In this document: one piece after another, positions 17,158-26,819 of the stretch
How the letters are laid out: the number at the start of each line of letters is the position of its first letter
How positions within the stretch are numbered: the stretch's first letter is position 1
Origin: Pseudoalteromonas tunicata
GTDB lineage: Bacteria; Pseudomonadota; Gammaproteobacteria; Enterobacterales; Alteromonadaceae
Direction of reading: 5' to 3'
Length of the DNA: 64,000 bases
Assembly: GCF_002310815.1 (NCBI RefSeq)
Contig: NZ_CP011032.1
Span: 2,892,001 to 2,956,000, forward strand
Made by a program: the position numbers and the translations under genes
The notes under the pieces: model-generated
Seen by the model: the letters and a program-made list of their open reading frames with translations, nothing else
What the model was told of the DNA's origin: nothing
The model's database searches: none

Positions 17158-18507
17158 TTATTTGAGCGAATGATACACATCTAAAATAACATCATTCATA
17201 AAAAAGATATCGCCACGGGCTTTTCCAAACAGCTGAATATTATTTACTTTTTCTAATATCTCATTTTTTTGGCTTTTTTGCATGGCTGTAAATTCATTGG
17301 TTGGGATAGGAAAGCTATTTGCTAAAAAATGACTTTCAACTTCAAACTGACAGTGCTTAGCTACAACGTTGCATTCAATGAGTTCGTCAAAAACACACTG
17401 TTCTAGCTGATGTACTGCTTGGTCATCTAGCTTTTCAGTAACAAAAACTTCCACCGTCACTCGATGGCCTTTAGTACAACCCTGACCTTGAATATTACTG
17501 TATAAAGTTGCTCTAAAATGCTGATGCGACGGATTATAATTATTGTAATAATACAAGTCAGTAATAGGAGCACTATCAACAATATAATGCAAAAGATAGG
17601 TATTTAAAAAACGAAGCGGCTGCGCAGGCTTTTCAAGCTTAAGATCAGCTTGTTTAAAAAAGCTAAATAATGGCACAGTCCAAATTAACTGCTCAAGCGT
17701 GATAGTTTCATTATTGATAGTTACATGCGTTACTTCTTTATTTTGTAGCGTAATATTTGATAGTTCAGCAGAAAAAAAAGCTTCGCCACCCATTGCGAGG
17801 TATTTTTCAAATAACAAATCGACCCACTGCCCCACACTGCCAAGTTTTGGATAATAATACTGCGCAGTTGGATTACCTTCTCGATAACTATGGTATGCAA
17901 GTACCGCATCAAGTGCTGGTAGGGTCTTTAACTCTTTAGTAATAATTGGGTTAAAACCGATAATCCTTGTCATGCCAAATAAACAATTAGTATTTGGGGC
18001 AAGTTGGTTTAAAGGTGTTTTAAACAGTTTTTCGAGCGCCGGTTTAAACACATCTTGAGTTAAACTATGACCAAATTCTGATTCTAATTGCTGAGCCAAG
18101 TGTGGATGTTCATTCTGTTCGCCAGCTGAGTTATCAATCAGTTCAACCATAGCTTGGTGATATCGCTCGGGCGGTAAACCTCGACTATCAACGATTGGGC
18201 TGTAATCATTTAACGTATCAAATATATAATTACCCGACTTTAAGCAATCTAAATAATGCCAATCTGTTTTAGTTAAATCAGAGAAAAGAAGTTCATCAAG
18301 TTCTGCAACATTAAGACGGCTTAATAGGTGCGTACCATGGTCAAACACTTCACCATTACTTGCATGATAAGCTCGCATTAATCCACCAGGTTGAGTGGCA
18401 GACTCTACCAACAAAACCTGCTTTCCTTTTTGCTTTAATATTAAAGCCGCAAGCAGGCCTGCAATACCCGAACCAATTATAATATACTGATACGTTGAAC
18501 TTTTCAT
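17158..18507 (-). CDS. FAD-dependent oxidoreductase (UGM/amine-oxidase-like)
   Basis: A 449-residue flavoprotein. The FAD-binding dinucleotide motif is IIIGSGIAGLLAALILKQKG, followed by LVESATQPGGLMRA. Residues 50-60 carry FDHGTHLL, as in the protoporphyrinogen oxidase/UDP-galactopyranose mutase group. It is the first gene of the nonulosonate operon and touches legB end to end. A sugar mutase or a redox step on a sugar is plausible, but neither the substrate nor the reaction can be read. Confidence 0.65.
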   Translation of the reverse strand: MKSSTYQYIIIGSGIAGLLAALILKQKGKQVLLVESATQPGGLMRAYHASNGEVFDHGTHLLSRLNVAELDELLFSDLTKTDWHYLDCLKSGNYIFDTLNDYSPIVDSRGLPPERYHQAMVELIDNSAGEQNEHPHLAQQLESEFGHSLTQDVFKPALEKLFKTPLNQLAPNTNCLFGMTRIIGFNPIITKELKTLPALDAVLAYHSYREGNPTAQYYYPKLGSVGQWVDLLFEKYLAMGGEAFFSAELSNITLQNKEVTHVTINNETITLEQLIWTVPLFSFFKQADLKLEKPAQPLRFLNTYLLHYIVDSAPITDLYYYNNYNPSHQHFRATLYSNIQGQGCTKGHRVTVEVFVTEKLDDQAVHQLEQCVFDELIECNVVAKHCQFEVESHFLANSFPIPTNEFTAMQKSQKNEILEKVNNIQLFGKARGDIFFMNDVILDVYHSLK

Positions 18508-18521
18508 GATAAGCCTACCTT

Positions 18522-18556
18522 GATTAACTCTTACATTTTATTTATAAGAGTTAATC
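18522..18556. repeat. 12-bp perfect inverted repeat upstream of the glycan operon
   Basis: GATTAACTCTTA (18522-18533) pairs with TAAGAGTTAATC (18545-18556) around an 11-base loop. It lies 14 bases upstream of the first ATG of the operon, between maf and the FAD gene. There is no T-run on either side, so it looks more like an operator or a 5' leader stem than a terminator. Confidence 0.6.
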
Positions 18557-18609
18557 TTATCTATATAGCACCTAAATATATTGATATGAGTCAAAATAAC
18601 TTTCGGGCA

Positions 18610-20643
18610 TTACAATTCAAAATTAAGTACTTTATTTTTTAATTCAGATTTTAAATCGATAAAATATTGATACATTAATGGCAATACCTCTTTTAAGTAT
18701 TGTTGTCTCGACTTTTCATTACCGATAGCGTACATATGCCCCAAAATAGTGGATGCGATATAAGTAAACGAACCTTCTAACATTCTGGCAGTGAATATTT
18801 CTTGTGTGCCATCACATTCACGAATAATTTTAAACATTCGATTAAATAATAATGAAACATCTTTTGAAGATAAATCAGTTAGGCGATACTTTTCATCAAC
18901 GATTCTATCTATCGTACTAAATAAATGCTCACTTGCTTGAGTTAGTTTTTTAACCCATTCTTTGGGCTCAAAAAACTCATCTGTAGTGCTTGTTAATAAC
19001 AACTGTCGAATTAATTCTTTATCAACCACAGTCTCTAATTTAATCTCTTCCATCCGCAGCGGTATTGTGCCATCAACCATGGCACCATCTGAGCAATTAA
19101 AGACCTTTTTGTTTTCTGAAGCTAAAATGTTACTACGAATACTGTATTCAATAGAGCGCCTTGCCCAGCTAAATATCGTGGTAGTGAATACTTCATCACA
19201 AAAATTACCTTTTACTTTTAGCTTGTCTGTTTTTTCTACCAGATTTTTTATTTCATCACTGTATTCGGCATAATAACCTGAGCTTTTTGAGTGATGGTTT
19301 TCTTTATCTTTATAACCATAATCGCAGCCGAACATATAAATATCGCCGCTTTGTAACTGGTTAAAAATCCCCATAGCACCATTGGTTACCGTTGGGTTGG
19401 TACTATAAATAACAGCTAAATTATTTGGATAATAACCACGAATAAAGTCGGTAGAACCATCATTAGGTTTTAAATATAAAATTGAATCTTCAAATTGCTG
19501 CGGCACTTTTTTATACAAAGTATTCATGCCAATTAAAACGGGCTTACGTTTTAATTCAATAAAAGGGTTGGCGTCTAATACATCATAAATGCCTTTGGTA
19601 CGCTCAACCTCGATATGAAAATCTGATTGAATCCCATTTCGATTAAGCGCCAGCATCGAAGTACCACATGACACAATAATCGCTTTATCTTGGTATTTTT
19701 TTATGGTGTCAATTGCTTCGTCCAGAGATGGACCTGAACCACAAATAAATACCGGATATTTGTGCTCTTCATCAAAATACCTATCTGCTAATAAGAATTT
19801 TTGTTTATTGTTAATATGAGAATGCATATGATTTAAAGACAAAATTTCATCTTCAAAAAAACCAAAACCACTATACATGGTACTTACATTATCAATATAC
19901 TCTTTGAGTGCTTTATCAGCAGTTTCACTATTGTAATGTTTATAAATAGTGAGACAACTTAAATTATACTGACCAAATTTCTGTGCCAATACCGCTAACC
20001 CATCAATAAACTCTGTGATTTTTGAACCTATAGTTAGAGTAATGGTTTTACCGTCATATTTAAAATGATCAAATACCTCAACCCAATCGATAGTAAACAA
20101 CGATGCATAAAACAAGTCAGGGCTTGGCTCATAAAGGTATAAGTGATCAATATCTTCTTCTAAGATGCGCTTAAAATGATAACCAAGGCCAGTACCAATT
20201 AAGATAAAGAATGGATGCTTACCAATTGGCTCATGAGGTAATTGTCTGAAGCGATTTTGAAAGTTTGATAAGTGACGATATTTAAGTGCGCTATCGGATA
20301 CTTTTTTTAAATAATCGAGATGAATATAATTAAAATGATTGAGCTCATCTTCACTTGGCACTAATAAATACATGCTCTGAACAGGGCGTTTGAAAAAAAG
20401 TTCGGATTGCGCTTCGCATATTTTTTGTGGGTCATCGGCAAAGATAAACTGCCCATTACAGGCAATATTTAAATGACCATTTGTATCAAAATCTAAACCA
20501 TAGTCTTTAGGAACATAGTTAATAAATTGCTTAAAAATATGGGGCATATTTTTTTGGAAGAAAACCATATTCTTATCAAATCGTTTGTTGAGCTCCAGTC
20601 GAAGCTCATCAATATTTTGACGTGAATTTTGTTCAGTACTCAT
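18610..20643 (-). CDS. maf: Motility-associated factor (Maf) flagellin glycosyltransferase
   Basis: A 677-residue cytoplasmic protein of the Maf (DUF115/MptE-like) family. The central domain has FICGSGPSLDEAIDTIKKY near residue 299 and IVSCGTSMLALNRNGIQSDF soon after, the nucleotide-sugar binding core of this family. N- and C-terminal regions are helical. Maf proteins transfer nonulosonic acids from CMP-sugars to Ser/Thr of flagellin before export. It lies directly downstream of fliD and upstream of the operon that makes the sugar, so the donor is most likely the legionaminic derivative made by the neighbours. Confidence 0.88.
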   Translation of the reverse strand: MSTEQNSRQNIDELRLELNKRFDKNMVFFQKNMPHIFKQFINYVPKDYGLDFDTNGHLNIACNGQFIFADDPQKICEAQSELFFKRPVQSMYLLVPSEDELNHFNYIHLDYLKKVSDSALKYRHLSNFQNRFRQLPHEPIGKHPFFILIGTGLGYHFKRILEEDIDHLYLYEPSPDLFYASLFTIDWVEVFDHFKYDGKTITLTIGSKITEFIDGLAVLAQKFGQYNLSCLTIYKHYNSETADKALKEYIDNVSTMYSGFGFFEDEILSLNHMHSHINNKQKFLLADRYFDEEHKYPVFICGSGPSLDEAIDTIKKYQDKAIIVSCGTSMLALNRNGIQSDFHIEVERTKGIYDVLDANPFIELKRKPVLIGMNTLYKKVPQQFEDSILYLKPNDGSTDFIRGYYPNNLAVIYSTNPTVTNGAMGIFNQLQSGDIYMFGCDYGYKDKENHHSKSSGYYAEYSDEIKNLVEKTDKLKVKGNFCDEVFTTTIFSWARRSIEYSIRSNILASENKKVFNCSDGAMVDGTIPLRMEEIKLETVVDKELIRQLLLTSTTDEFFEPKEWVKKLTQASEHLFSTIDRIVDEKYRLTDLSSKDVSLLFNRMFKIIRECDGTQEIFTARMLEGSFTYIASTILGHMYAIGNEKSRQQYLKEVLPLMYQYFIDLKSELKNKVLNFEL

Positions 20644-20654
20644 AAGACTCTCGA

Positions 20655-20682
20655 TTTATAATAACTATTTTGACAGTATCAA
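20655..20682 (-). promoter_or_regulatory. Possible sigma-70 promoter of maf
   Basis: TTGATA (77-82 of the 20600s block, 20677-20682) and TATAAA (20655-20660) on the minus strand are 16 bases apart, 12 bases before the maf ATG. No sigma-54 or FliA element is seen in this gap. Confidence 0.4.
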
Positions 20683-20716
20683 AAGTACCAGAGAAGCAGA
20701 AGTAAATTAATGCAGA

Positions 20717-22402
20717 CTATTTCTTTTTATTGATCCCACTCAAGGCATCCAATTGCGCTGTCAAATAATCGCCGGTTGCTTGTAATTGTGATACCAACAG
20801 ATCCATTGTAGTAAATTGCGAAAACAAGCGCGCTTCATAACGGCCCATCCGCTCATCAAAATCAGTACGCTCTTCGTTTATTCTATCAATCGAAGATGTA
20901 GCCGATTTAATTTTTGACTCTACAATTCCACCAATACCTTTGTATTCTGATACTACATTCGATAAAGCTTTACCAATGCCTTCATCGCCTGCAAATAACG
21001 CACCAAATTGTTCAAAATTACTGTTTAATTGCTTTGTTAACGTCGCTTCATTTAAAGACAGTGTACCGTCACGCTCCGTTTTTATACCTATAGAAGCTAA
21101 AGATTGAGTACTGAATTTATCGATGGTGACGATACCACCAAGCGCACCGCGTAATTGATTCATCATAGTACGAATTGTGGAATCTCCTACTAGTTGACCT
21201 GCGGTACCATCCTCATTCACTTGCGTTAGCTCGGCAACTACAGCAAACATTTCATTATAAGATTCTACAAATTTCTTCACCGCTTCTTCGGTCGAACCTT
21301 TATCAAGATTAATCTTAATGTTGTCGCTGGCAGTTGCGTCATGGGCTTTTTTTACTTCAAGTGACAAACCAGCCACTGCATTCTCAAAAGTATTTGTTTC
21401 ACTGGTTACGACAATCGAACCATTGAGGGTAATTTGAGCCTTTGATGCTGCTGTGTTTTCTGTGAAATTAGCGTATTCATGACTCTTCAATAATTTTGAC
21501 ATGGATGCGTCAGCGGAAGTAATCGCAACTTGATGATTGCCATAATCATTACTTGATTGATATACCAACTTGAACCCACCCGCATTATCATCTTCTAATG
21601 ATGCAGTTACATTGATACCTGCGGCATTGATTTTATCAACCACTTGCTCAATCGTTTCACCGGCCAATACCGAAATAGTTGCGGTGTCTGTACCATTACT
21701 GATATCAAAAGAGCCAACGGCAAACGATTCGCCTGCATTAAATGTTTGATTTGAGCGGGTTTCGCCATACGAAAAAGCCAGTTGCGACAAGCCTGAGTCA
21801 TCGTGTAAAAAGCCATCACTGTCGGTAACATTAAGCGATAATACACTGTTATCACCGGTTTGATTTGAGCTAAGGGTTAAATAGGATCCACTATCGCCTT
21901 TAACAACCGATGCGGTCACGCCAAAATTTGCTGAAGAACCATTTATTTGAGCCGCAATATCATTAATTGTTTGACCCGCTTCAACTGCGATAGAAAACCC
22001 TTTATTCAATCCTAGTGAGCGAATCTCAAGAGTACCACTACCGATTGCTGCGCTTGCATCTATTGGCCCTGTAGTTACCTTTTGCCCAGCAGCCACTTTA
22101 TTAACTTGTACATCGTAACTAGAAACTGATGCTGCAGAGCCGGCTTCGGCGGTGAAAAAATCTGAAGAATAATCAACTTGGCGTTTAGAAAAAGTGGTAG
22201 GGAGTTTTAAATCAAAAATAGTGTCGTCTAAATCAGAAAGGGCTGATTTTAACTTACCTAGACCAGATATTTGTTCAGTAAGTTTATTTTCAGCGGCTAA
22301 TTTTTTTTTATCAAAAGGTTCCCGTTCTGCAGCAACTAAACTTTGTACTGTTTCGGTAACTTTAAAACCGGTACCTATACCTGGGGATGATAATGTAGCC
22401 AT
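20717..22402 (-). CDS. fliD: Flagellar filament cap protein FliD
   Basis: A 561-residue cap protein that sits at the tip of the filament and folds incoming flagellin. The N-terminal FliD_N domain (SSPGIGTGFKV, VQSLVAAEREPFD) and the C-terminal FliD_C with coiled coil (YEARLFSQFTTMDLLVSQLQ) are clear. The middle is variable and surface-exposed. It follows flaG by 15 bases in one operon, as in Vibrio. The protein is full length. Confidence 0.92.
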   Translation of the reverse strand: MATLSSPGIGTGFKVTETVQSLVAAEREPFDKKKLAAENKLTEQISGLGKLKSALSDLDDTIFDLKLPTTFSKRQVDYSSDFFTAEAGSAASVSSYDVQVNKVAAGQKVTTGPIDASAAIGSGTLEIRSLGLNKGFSIAVEAGQTINDIAAQINGSSANFGVTASVVKGDSGSYLTLSSNQTGDNSVLSLNVTDSDGFLHDDSGLSQLAFSYGETRSNQTFNAGESFAVGSFDISNGTDTATISVLAGETIEQVVDKINAAGINVTASLEDDNAGGFKLVYQSSNDYGNHQVAITSADASMSKLLKSHEYANFTENTAASKAQITLNGSIVVTSETNTFENAVAGLSLEVKKAHDATASDNIKINLDKGSTEEAVKKFVESYNEMFAVVAELTQVNEDGTAGQLVGDSTIRTMMNQLRGALGGIVTIDKFSTQSLASIGIKTERDGTLSLNEATLTKQLNSNFEQFGALFAGDEGIGKALSNVVSEYKGIGGIVESKIKSATSSIDRINEERTDFDERMGRYEARLFSQFTTMDLLVSQLQATGDYLTAQLDALSGINKKK

Positions 22403-22417
22403 TGCCTTTCTCCAACA

Positions 22418-22819
22418 TTAGACTTTTGTTTCCATAAAAACACCAGTTGCCTGGGACAAATTAGAAACAACATTTAGAATTTCTTCTGATGGAATTTGGC
22501 GGATCGTTTCACCTGTGACCCCATCAATAACCTTAATTACATCTCGCCCTGAGTCTTTATGAATACTAAATTGCAAAGATTTATCAAGCGAGCTGACAAA
22601 GTCTTGCAATTGTTGCGCCACACCTTGTAAATGTTCTGTAGAAATTTCAAGTGCTTCAGGCTTTTCCTCTGCTTTGACCTCTGAAACTTCTGTTGGGGCT
22701 TGATTTAGTTTAGCAGCATCTATCGTCGCTTGTTGTGCTGTGGCAGGATCTGCTTCTTTACGATTGCTTTTAATCATTGACGTTAATTGATTAACATCTT
22801 TACCAATTTCGATATTCAT
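22418..22819 (-). CDS. flaG: FlaG family protein
   Basis: A 133-residue FlaG protein, thought to influence filament length. The conserved C-terminal part carries LDKSLQFSIHKDSGRDVIKVID and IRQIPSEEILNVVSNL. The N-terminal half is low-complexity and rich in Ala, Glu and Lys. GAGG precedes the ATG at 22819 by eight bases, so I choose it over the ATG at 22837. It lies between the flagellin terminator and fliD. Confidence 0.9.
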   Translation of the reverse strand: MNIEIGKDVNQLTSMIKSNRKEADPATAQQATIDAAKLNQAPTEVSEVKAEEKPEALEISTEHLQGVAQQLQDFVSSLDKSLQFSIHKDSGRDVIKVIDGVTGETIRQIPSEEILNVVSNLSQATGVFMETKV

Positions 22820-22855
22820 AAGATCTACCTCAATCATTATGATTTAAAAATGAAC

Positions 22856-22885
22856 AAAAGGAATCTAGTGACTAGATTCCTTTTT
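22856..22885 (-). terminator. Terminator after flagellin B
   Basis: AAAAGGAATCTAGT pairs with ACTAGATTCCTTTT. On the minus strand the stem ends in CCTTTT, followed by GTTC. It lies just past the flagellin stop (22902) and before flaG, which suggests that most flagellin transcripts stop here and some read through. Confidence 0.7.
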
Positions 22886-22901
22886 GAGTCGTAAAATCCA
22901 A

Positions 22902-24662
22902 TTAACCTAGTAAGCTAAGAGCTGTTTGAGGTAACTGATTTGCCTGAGCTAGGATTGATGTACCAGCTTGTTGCAAGATTTGGTTTTTAGTCAATTCAGC
23001 AGTCTCTGTTGCAAAGTCTGTATCTCTAATACGGCTTCTTGATGCTGACGCATTCTCAACAACGTTTGATAAGTTGCTTACCGTAGTAGATAAACGGTTT
23101 TGCACCGCACCCATGTTGGCTCTTTGAGTATCGATGTACGAAAGTGCACCGTCGATAACTTCAATTGCTTTTTGTGCGCCTAGTGCAGTACCGATATTAA
23201 TATCATTTACTGTTTCAGTGCCAGAGATTGATGAATCTGCTGCTGTATTACCATGTAATACACCCGCTGTACCTGCTGTATCTGTTAGTTTAAAGTCATC
23301 TTTGCCTACTAAACGTACAGTTCCAACAAAGCTTGCATAAGCAGCTGTACCATCTGAAGCGCCAATCCCTGCCGCACCTGATGCAACACCGTATAAACGC
23401 CCTGCAGCAATCGCTGTTGTGGTATCTGAAGTATTACCATCAAATCCGTATGTTGCAGCTTGGATCGTTACTCGAGAACCAACACCGTTGTATTCAACTT
23501 GCATGTTTTCAAACGTAATATTATCACCACGCTCACTCACAAGTTGTACACGGCCATCACCCGTTAAGCTTGCAGAGACACCAGTTTCGCCTGCCGCTTC
23601 GTTAAATGCATTAACCACTGAAGATAGATTTTCAGTATTTGATACAGAGAACTTAATACGGGTACCTTCTTTAGAGTAATCCGTGTTTTCACCACGTAAC
23701 TCTAAGGTGAAAATCGCATCGCCTGTCATTACAGCTGTATCAACAGCAGTAGCCGCAGTGCCGACTGAACCGTAAAAATCAAGTGTTACAACTGTTCTTG
23801 CATCTGCTTCAACACCTGTTTTGGCTGAGATTTGATCAAGAGCACGCTCTGCATCGTATGCTGAACCATTTGTTCCTTTGATAGTCGCTGATGCACTACC
23901 TAGTGAACCTTTAACACCTATGCTGATAGTCGCGCTACTTGCAATTGTTGAAATACTGCCACGGTTTGCAGAGTAGGTTGATTGCGCGGCACCCGCTGTA
24001 CCTGAAGAGATAAAGTTACCAAAACCAACTAAACCTGTCGCTGCAGTTAACACACCACCGGTTAAACCAGATGAAGTTACACCTACGTTTACAGAGCCTG
24101 CAATCACTGCTGCGTTTGCATCAGTATAGTTTTTCAACTCATACGTTTCTGCACCCATGTCTTCACCGAAGAACGAGCCAACGCTTACGTTGATAGTTTC
24201 AAATGATTTAGCACCTACTTGGAATTGCTCAGTACCGAATGAACCATCTAATAATTTACGATCACCAAATGATGTTGAGCTGGCGATACGGTCAAGCTCA
24301 CGTTTTAACTGAGTAACCTCTTCTTGTAATGCGCCACGGTCAGCATCTGAATACGTACCATTTGATGCTTGAACAGAAAGATCTCGCATACGTTGAAGAA
24401 TGTTTGAGCTTTCTTGCAGAGCGCCCTCTGCTGTTTGCGCCATCGAAATACCATCGTTCGCATTTCGGGTCGCTACATTTAGACCATTAATTTGAGACGT
24501 TAATTTGTTTGAAATCTGCATACCAGCAGCATCATCTTTTGCACTGTTTATTCTTAAACCAGAGGACAAACGTTGCATCGAAGTTTCCATGCCGGAACTT
24601 GCTTTACTTAAGTTGCGTTGAGCGTTCAACGACGTAGGATTTGTTTGTACTGTTAGAGCCAT
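22902..24662 (-). CDS. Flagellin B (large, 586 aa)
   Basis: Filament subunit with D0/D1 ends ([21 protein letters not shown]-terminal [20 protein letters not shown] and [17 protein letters not shown]) and a large, Ser/Thr/Gly/Ala-rich central region that would be surface-exposed and offers many potential O-glycosylation sites. It is closely related to the tandem gene at 24994-26757, with the middle diverged. AAGGAG stands before the ATG. A FliA-type promoter lies 51 bases upstream, whereas its twin uses sigma-54. Confidence 0.93.
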   Translation of the reverse strand: MALTVQTNPTSLNAQRNLSKASSGMETSMQRLSSGLRINSAKDDAAGMQISNKLTSQINGLNVATRNANDGISMAQTAEGALQESSNILQRMRDLSVQASNGTYSDADRGALQEEVTQLKRELDRIASSTSFGDRKLLDGSFGTEQFQVGAKSFETINVSVGSFFGEDMGAETYELKNYTDANAAVIAGSVNVGVTSSGLTGGVLTAATGLVGFGNFISSGTAGAAQSTYSANRGSISTIASSATISIGVKGSLGSASATIKGTNGSAYDAERALDQISAKTGVEADARTVVTLDFYGSVGTAATAVDTAVMTGDAIFTLELRGENTDYSKEGTRIKFSVSNTENLSSVVNAFNEAAGETGVSASLTGDGRVQLVSERGDNITFENMQVEYNGVGSRVTIQAATYGFDGNTSDTTTAIAAGRLYGVASGAAGIGASDGTAAYASFVGTVRLVGKDDFKLTDTAGTAGVLHGNTAADSSISGTETVNDINIGTALGAQKAIEVIDGALSYIDTQRANMGAVQNRLSTTVSNLSNVVENASASRSRIRDTDFATETAELTKNQILQQAGTSILAQANQLPQTALSLLG

Positions 24663-24993
24663 TTGAACTCTCCTTAGAGGAATGTTACTAGTTTCATATC
24701 AAGTTATTTATGATAACGGCAGCGTTTGACCTAACTTTAATAAAAATTGCAAATTATTTAAAAAATGTACAACAGTTTTTGAAGGGGGTATGGAGAAACT
24801 ACAATAATAGCAGCTATTTAGCGTATTTAATGAAGATACTAACAAATAAAAAAGTTTTGGTATATAAACTAAAGAAGCAAAAATCTTATGACAAACGCGG
24901 GAGGGTAAACATTCATATGCGGCTTAAACATCCTCCAAATTGCCCCTTGGAAGCAAGGGGCATGAGGAGATAATTGCAAAATAGAGTAAAGAA
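24663..24993. other. Intergenic region between the two flagellins
   Basis: It holds the FliA promoter at 24711-24739 and, near 24931-24968, a hairpin: TGCCCCTTG (24941-24949) with CAAGGGGCA (24954-24962) and an outer TCCTC/GAGGA. The hairpin follows the stop of flagellin A on the minus strand, but no T-run is present, so it may protect the mRNA 3' end rather than stop transcription. I see no gene here. Confidence 0.6.
24711..24739 (-). promoter_or_regulatory. FliA (sigma-28) promoter of flagellin B
   Basis: The minus strand reads TAAAGTTA (24739-24732), 11 bases, GCCGTTAT (24720-24713). It matches the consensus TAAAGTTT-N11-GCCGATAA closely in both sequence and spacing. Confidence 0.8.
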
Positions 24994-26757
24994 TTAACCA
25001 CCAAGCAGTGATAGAGCGCTTTGCGGTAATTGGTTTGCTTGCGCTAAAATCGAAGTACCTGCTTGCTGTAAGATTTGATTCTTGGTCATTTGCGCTGTTT
25101 CTAATGCAAAATCTGTATCACGAATACGGCTTCTTGACGCTGAGGCATTTTCAACTACGTTTTCTAAATTCGAAATCGTACTCGATAAACGATTTTGCAC
25201 TGCACCCATATTGGCTCGTTGACTATCGATATACGATAACGCACCATCAATAACATCAATTGCTTTTTGTGCGCCTAGTGCTGTACCAATATTAATTTCA
25301 TCAACTGTTTCTTTACCCGAAATAGCGGATTCACCAATGGTATTACCATGGAGCATACTGCCGGCACCTGTGGTATCTTGCAGCTTAAAGTCATCACTGC
25401 CCGTCATGCGCACAGTCCCAACAAAGGTGGTGGTTGAAGCATTAGCATCACCATTACCTACACCGCCAGCACCATTGGTTGCCGTACCAAAGATACGACC
25501 AGTTGCAATTGCGGTTGTTGTATCAGCTGCGTTACCATCAAAATCATAACTAGCCGCTTGAATTGTCATCCGAGAGCCTACGCCATTGTAATCAACCTGC
25601 ATATTCTCAAATACAATGTTGTCACCACGTTCACTGACTAACTTAATACGACCATCACCAGTTAGACTCGCTGAAATACCTGTTTCACCCGAAGCTTCAT
25701 TAAAGGCATTCACTACACCGCTTAACTCTTCTGTATTGCTGATAGTGAATTTAATTCGAGCACCTTCTTTAGTGGCATCAGTATTTTCACCACGAAGCTC
25801 AAGCGTAAAGGTCGCATCACCGGTTAATAAGGCAGTATCTTGCCCCCCGGCAACCGTGCCAACACTGCCATAGAAATCGAGTGTAACCACGGTACGAGCA
25901 TCAGCCTCTGCACCAGTTTTAGACGTAATTTGATCTATCGCTCTTTCGGCATCATATGCTGAACCACCTAAACCTGTGATCGTTGCACTGGCGCTACCTA
26001 AAGAACCTTTGACACCTAACGATACTGTCGTCGTAGTAGCGATAGTCGATAATTTATTTCGATTAGCAGAATAAGTCGATTGTGATGCACCTAAACTACC
26101 TGTAGTAATAAAATTACCCATACCAACTAATGTGGTACTTGAATTTGCTGCTATTAATCCCGTCATTGCTGTCGAGGTTACTACATTATTTTGCAAACCA
26201 GCAGCTTCATTAGCAGCGGTTTGATTTTTAAGCTCATAAGTCTCAGCGCCCATATCTTCACCGAAGAAAGAGCCAACACTTACGCTAATTGTTTCGAATG
26301 ATTTAGAACCTACTTGGAACTGCTCAGTACCAAACGAACCATCCATCAACTTACGACCACCAAACGTTGTCGTTGAAGCAATACGGTCTAATTCGCGTTG
26401 TAACTGTACAACCTCTTCTTGTAACGAAGCACGGTCACCGTCTGAATACGTACCATTTGCCGCTTGAATGGCAAGGTCACGCATACGTTGTAGGATATTA
26501 GTACTTTCTTGTAATGCACCTTCAGCAACTTGTGCCATCGAAATACCATCATTAGCGTTACGAGTAGCAACGTTAAGACCGTTAATTTGCGATGTCAGTT
26601 TATTGGAGATTTGCATACCAGCCGCATCATCTTTGGCTGAGTTAATTCTCAGACCTGATGATAAGCGCTGCATTGAGGTAGTGAGACCCTCAGTCGATTT
26701 ATTTAGATTACGTTGGCCGTTAATAGAGGCAACGTTTGTGTTTATATACATACCCAT
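24994..26757 (-). CDS. Flagellin A (large, 587 aa)
   Basis: Filament subunit with conserved ends ([40 protein letters not shown] and [17 protein letters not shown]). The variable centre is long and rich in Ser, Thr, Gly and Asn. Most of the protein aligns with flagellin B, so the two arose by tandem duplication. GAGGAG lies about nine bases before the ATG. It is preceded by a sigma-54 promoter immediately after the flgL stop, which suggests it is expressed earlier than flagellin B. Confidence 0.93.
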   Translation of the reverse strand: MGMYINTNVASINGQRNLNKSTEGLTTSMQRLSSGLRINSAKDDAAGMQISNKLTSQINGLNVATRNANDGISMAQVAEGALQESTNILQRMRDLAIQAANGTYSDGDRASLQEEVVQLQRELDRIASTTTFGGRKLMDGSFGTEQFQVGSKSFETISVSVGSFFGEDMGAETYELKNQTAANEAAGLQNNVVTSTAMTGLIAANSSTTLVGMGNFITTGSLGASQSTYSANRNKLSTIATTTTVSLGVKGSLGSASATITGLGGSAYDAERAIDQITSKTGAEADARTVVTLDFYGSVGTVAGGQDTALLTGDATFTLELRGENTDATKEGARIKFTISNTEELSGVVNAFNEASGETGISASLTGDGRIKLVSERGDNIVFENMQVDYNGVGSRMTIQAASYDFDGNAADTTTAIATGRIFGTATNGAGGVGNGDANASTTTFVGTVRMTGSDDFKLQDTTGAGSMLHGNTIGESAISGKETVDEINIGTALGAQKAIDVIDGALSYIDSQRANMGAVQNRLSSTISNLENVVENASASRSRIRDTDFALETAQMTKNQILQQAGTSILAQANQLPQSALSLLGG

Positions 26758-26801
26758 CTTAGTATCTCCTCAATGATGGAATTTGTTTTCATCTATACTG
26801 A

Positions 26802-26819
26802 AAGCATTAACCGTGCCAA
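26802..26819 (-). promoter_or_regulatory. Sigma-54 promoter of flagellin A
   Basis: The minus strand reads TTGGCACGGTTAATGCTT: GG and GC ten bases apart, with TGGCAC exact at -24. It lies directly after the flgL stop codon and 45 bases before the flagellin ATG. Confidence 0.85.

Noticed and set aside
24931..24968. Rho-independent terminator after flagellin A
   Set aside because: The stem is strong, but no T-run follows on the minus strand, so I report it only as a hairpin in the intergenic entry.
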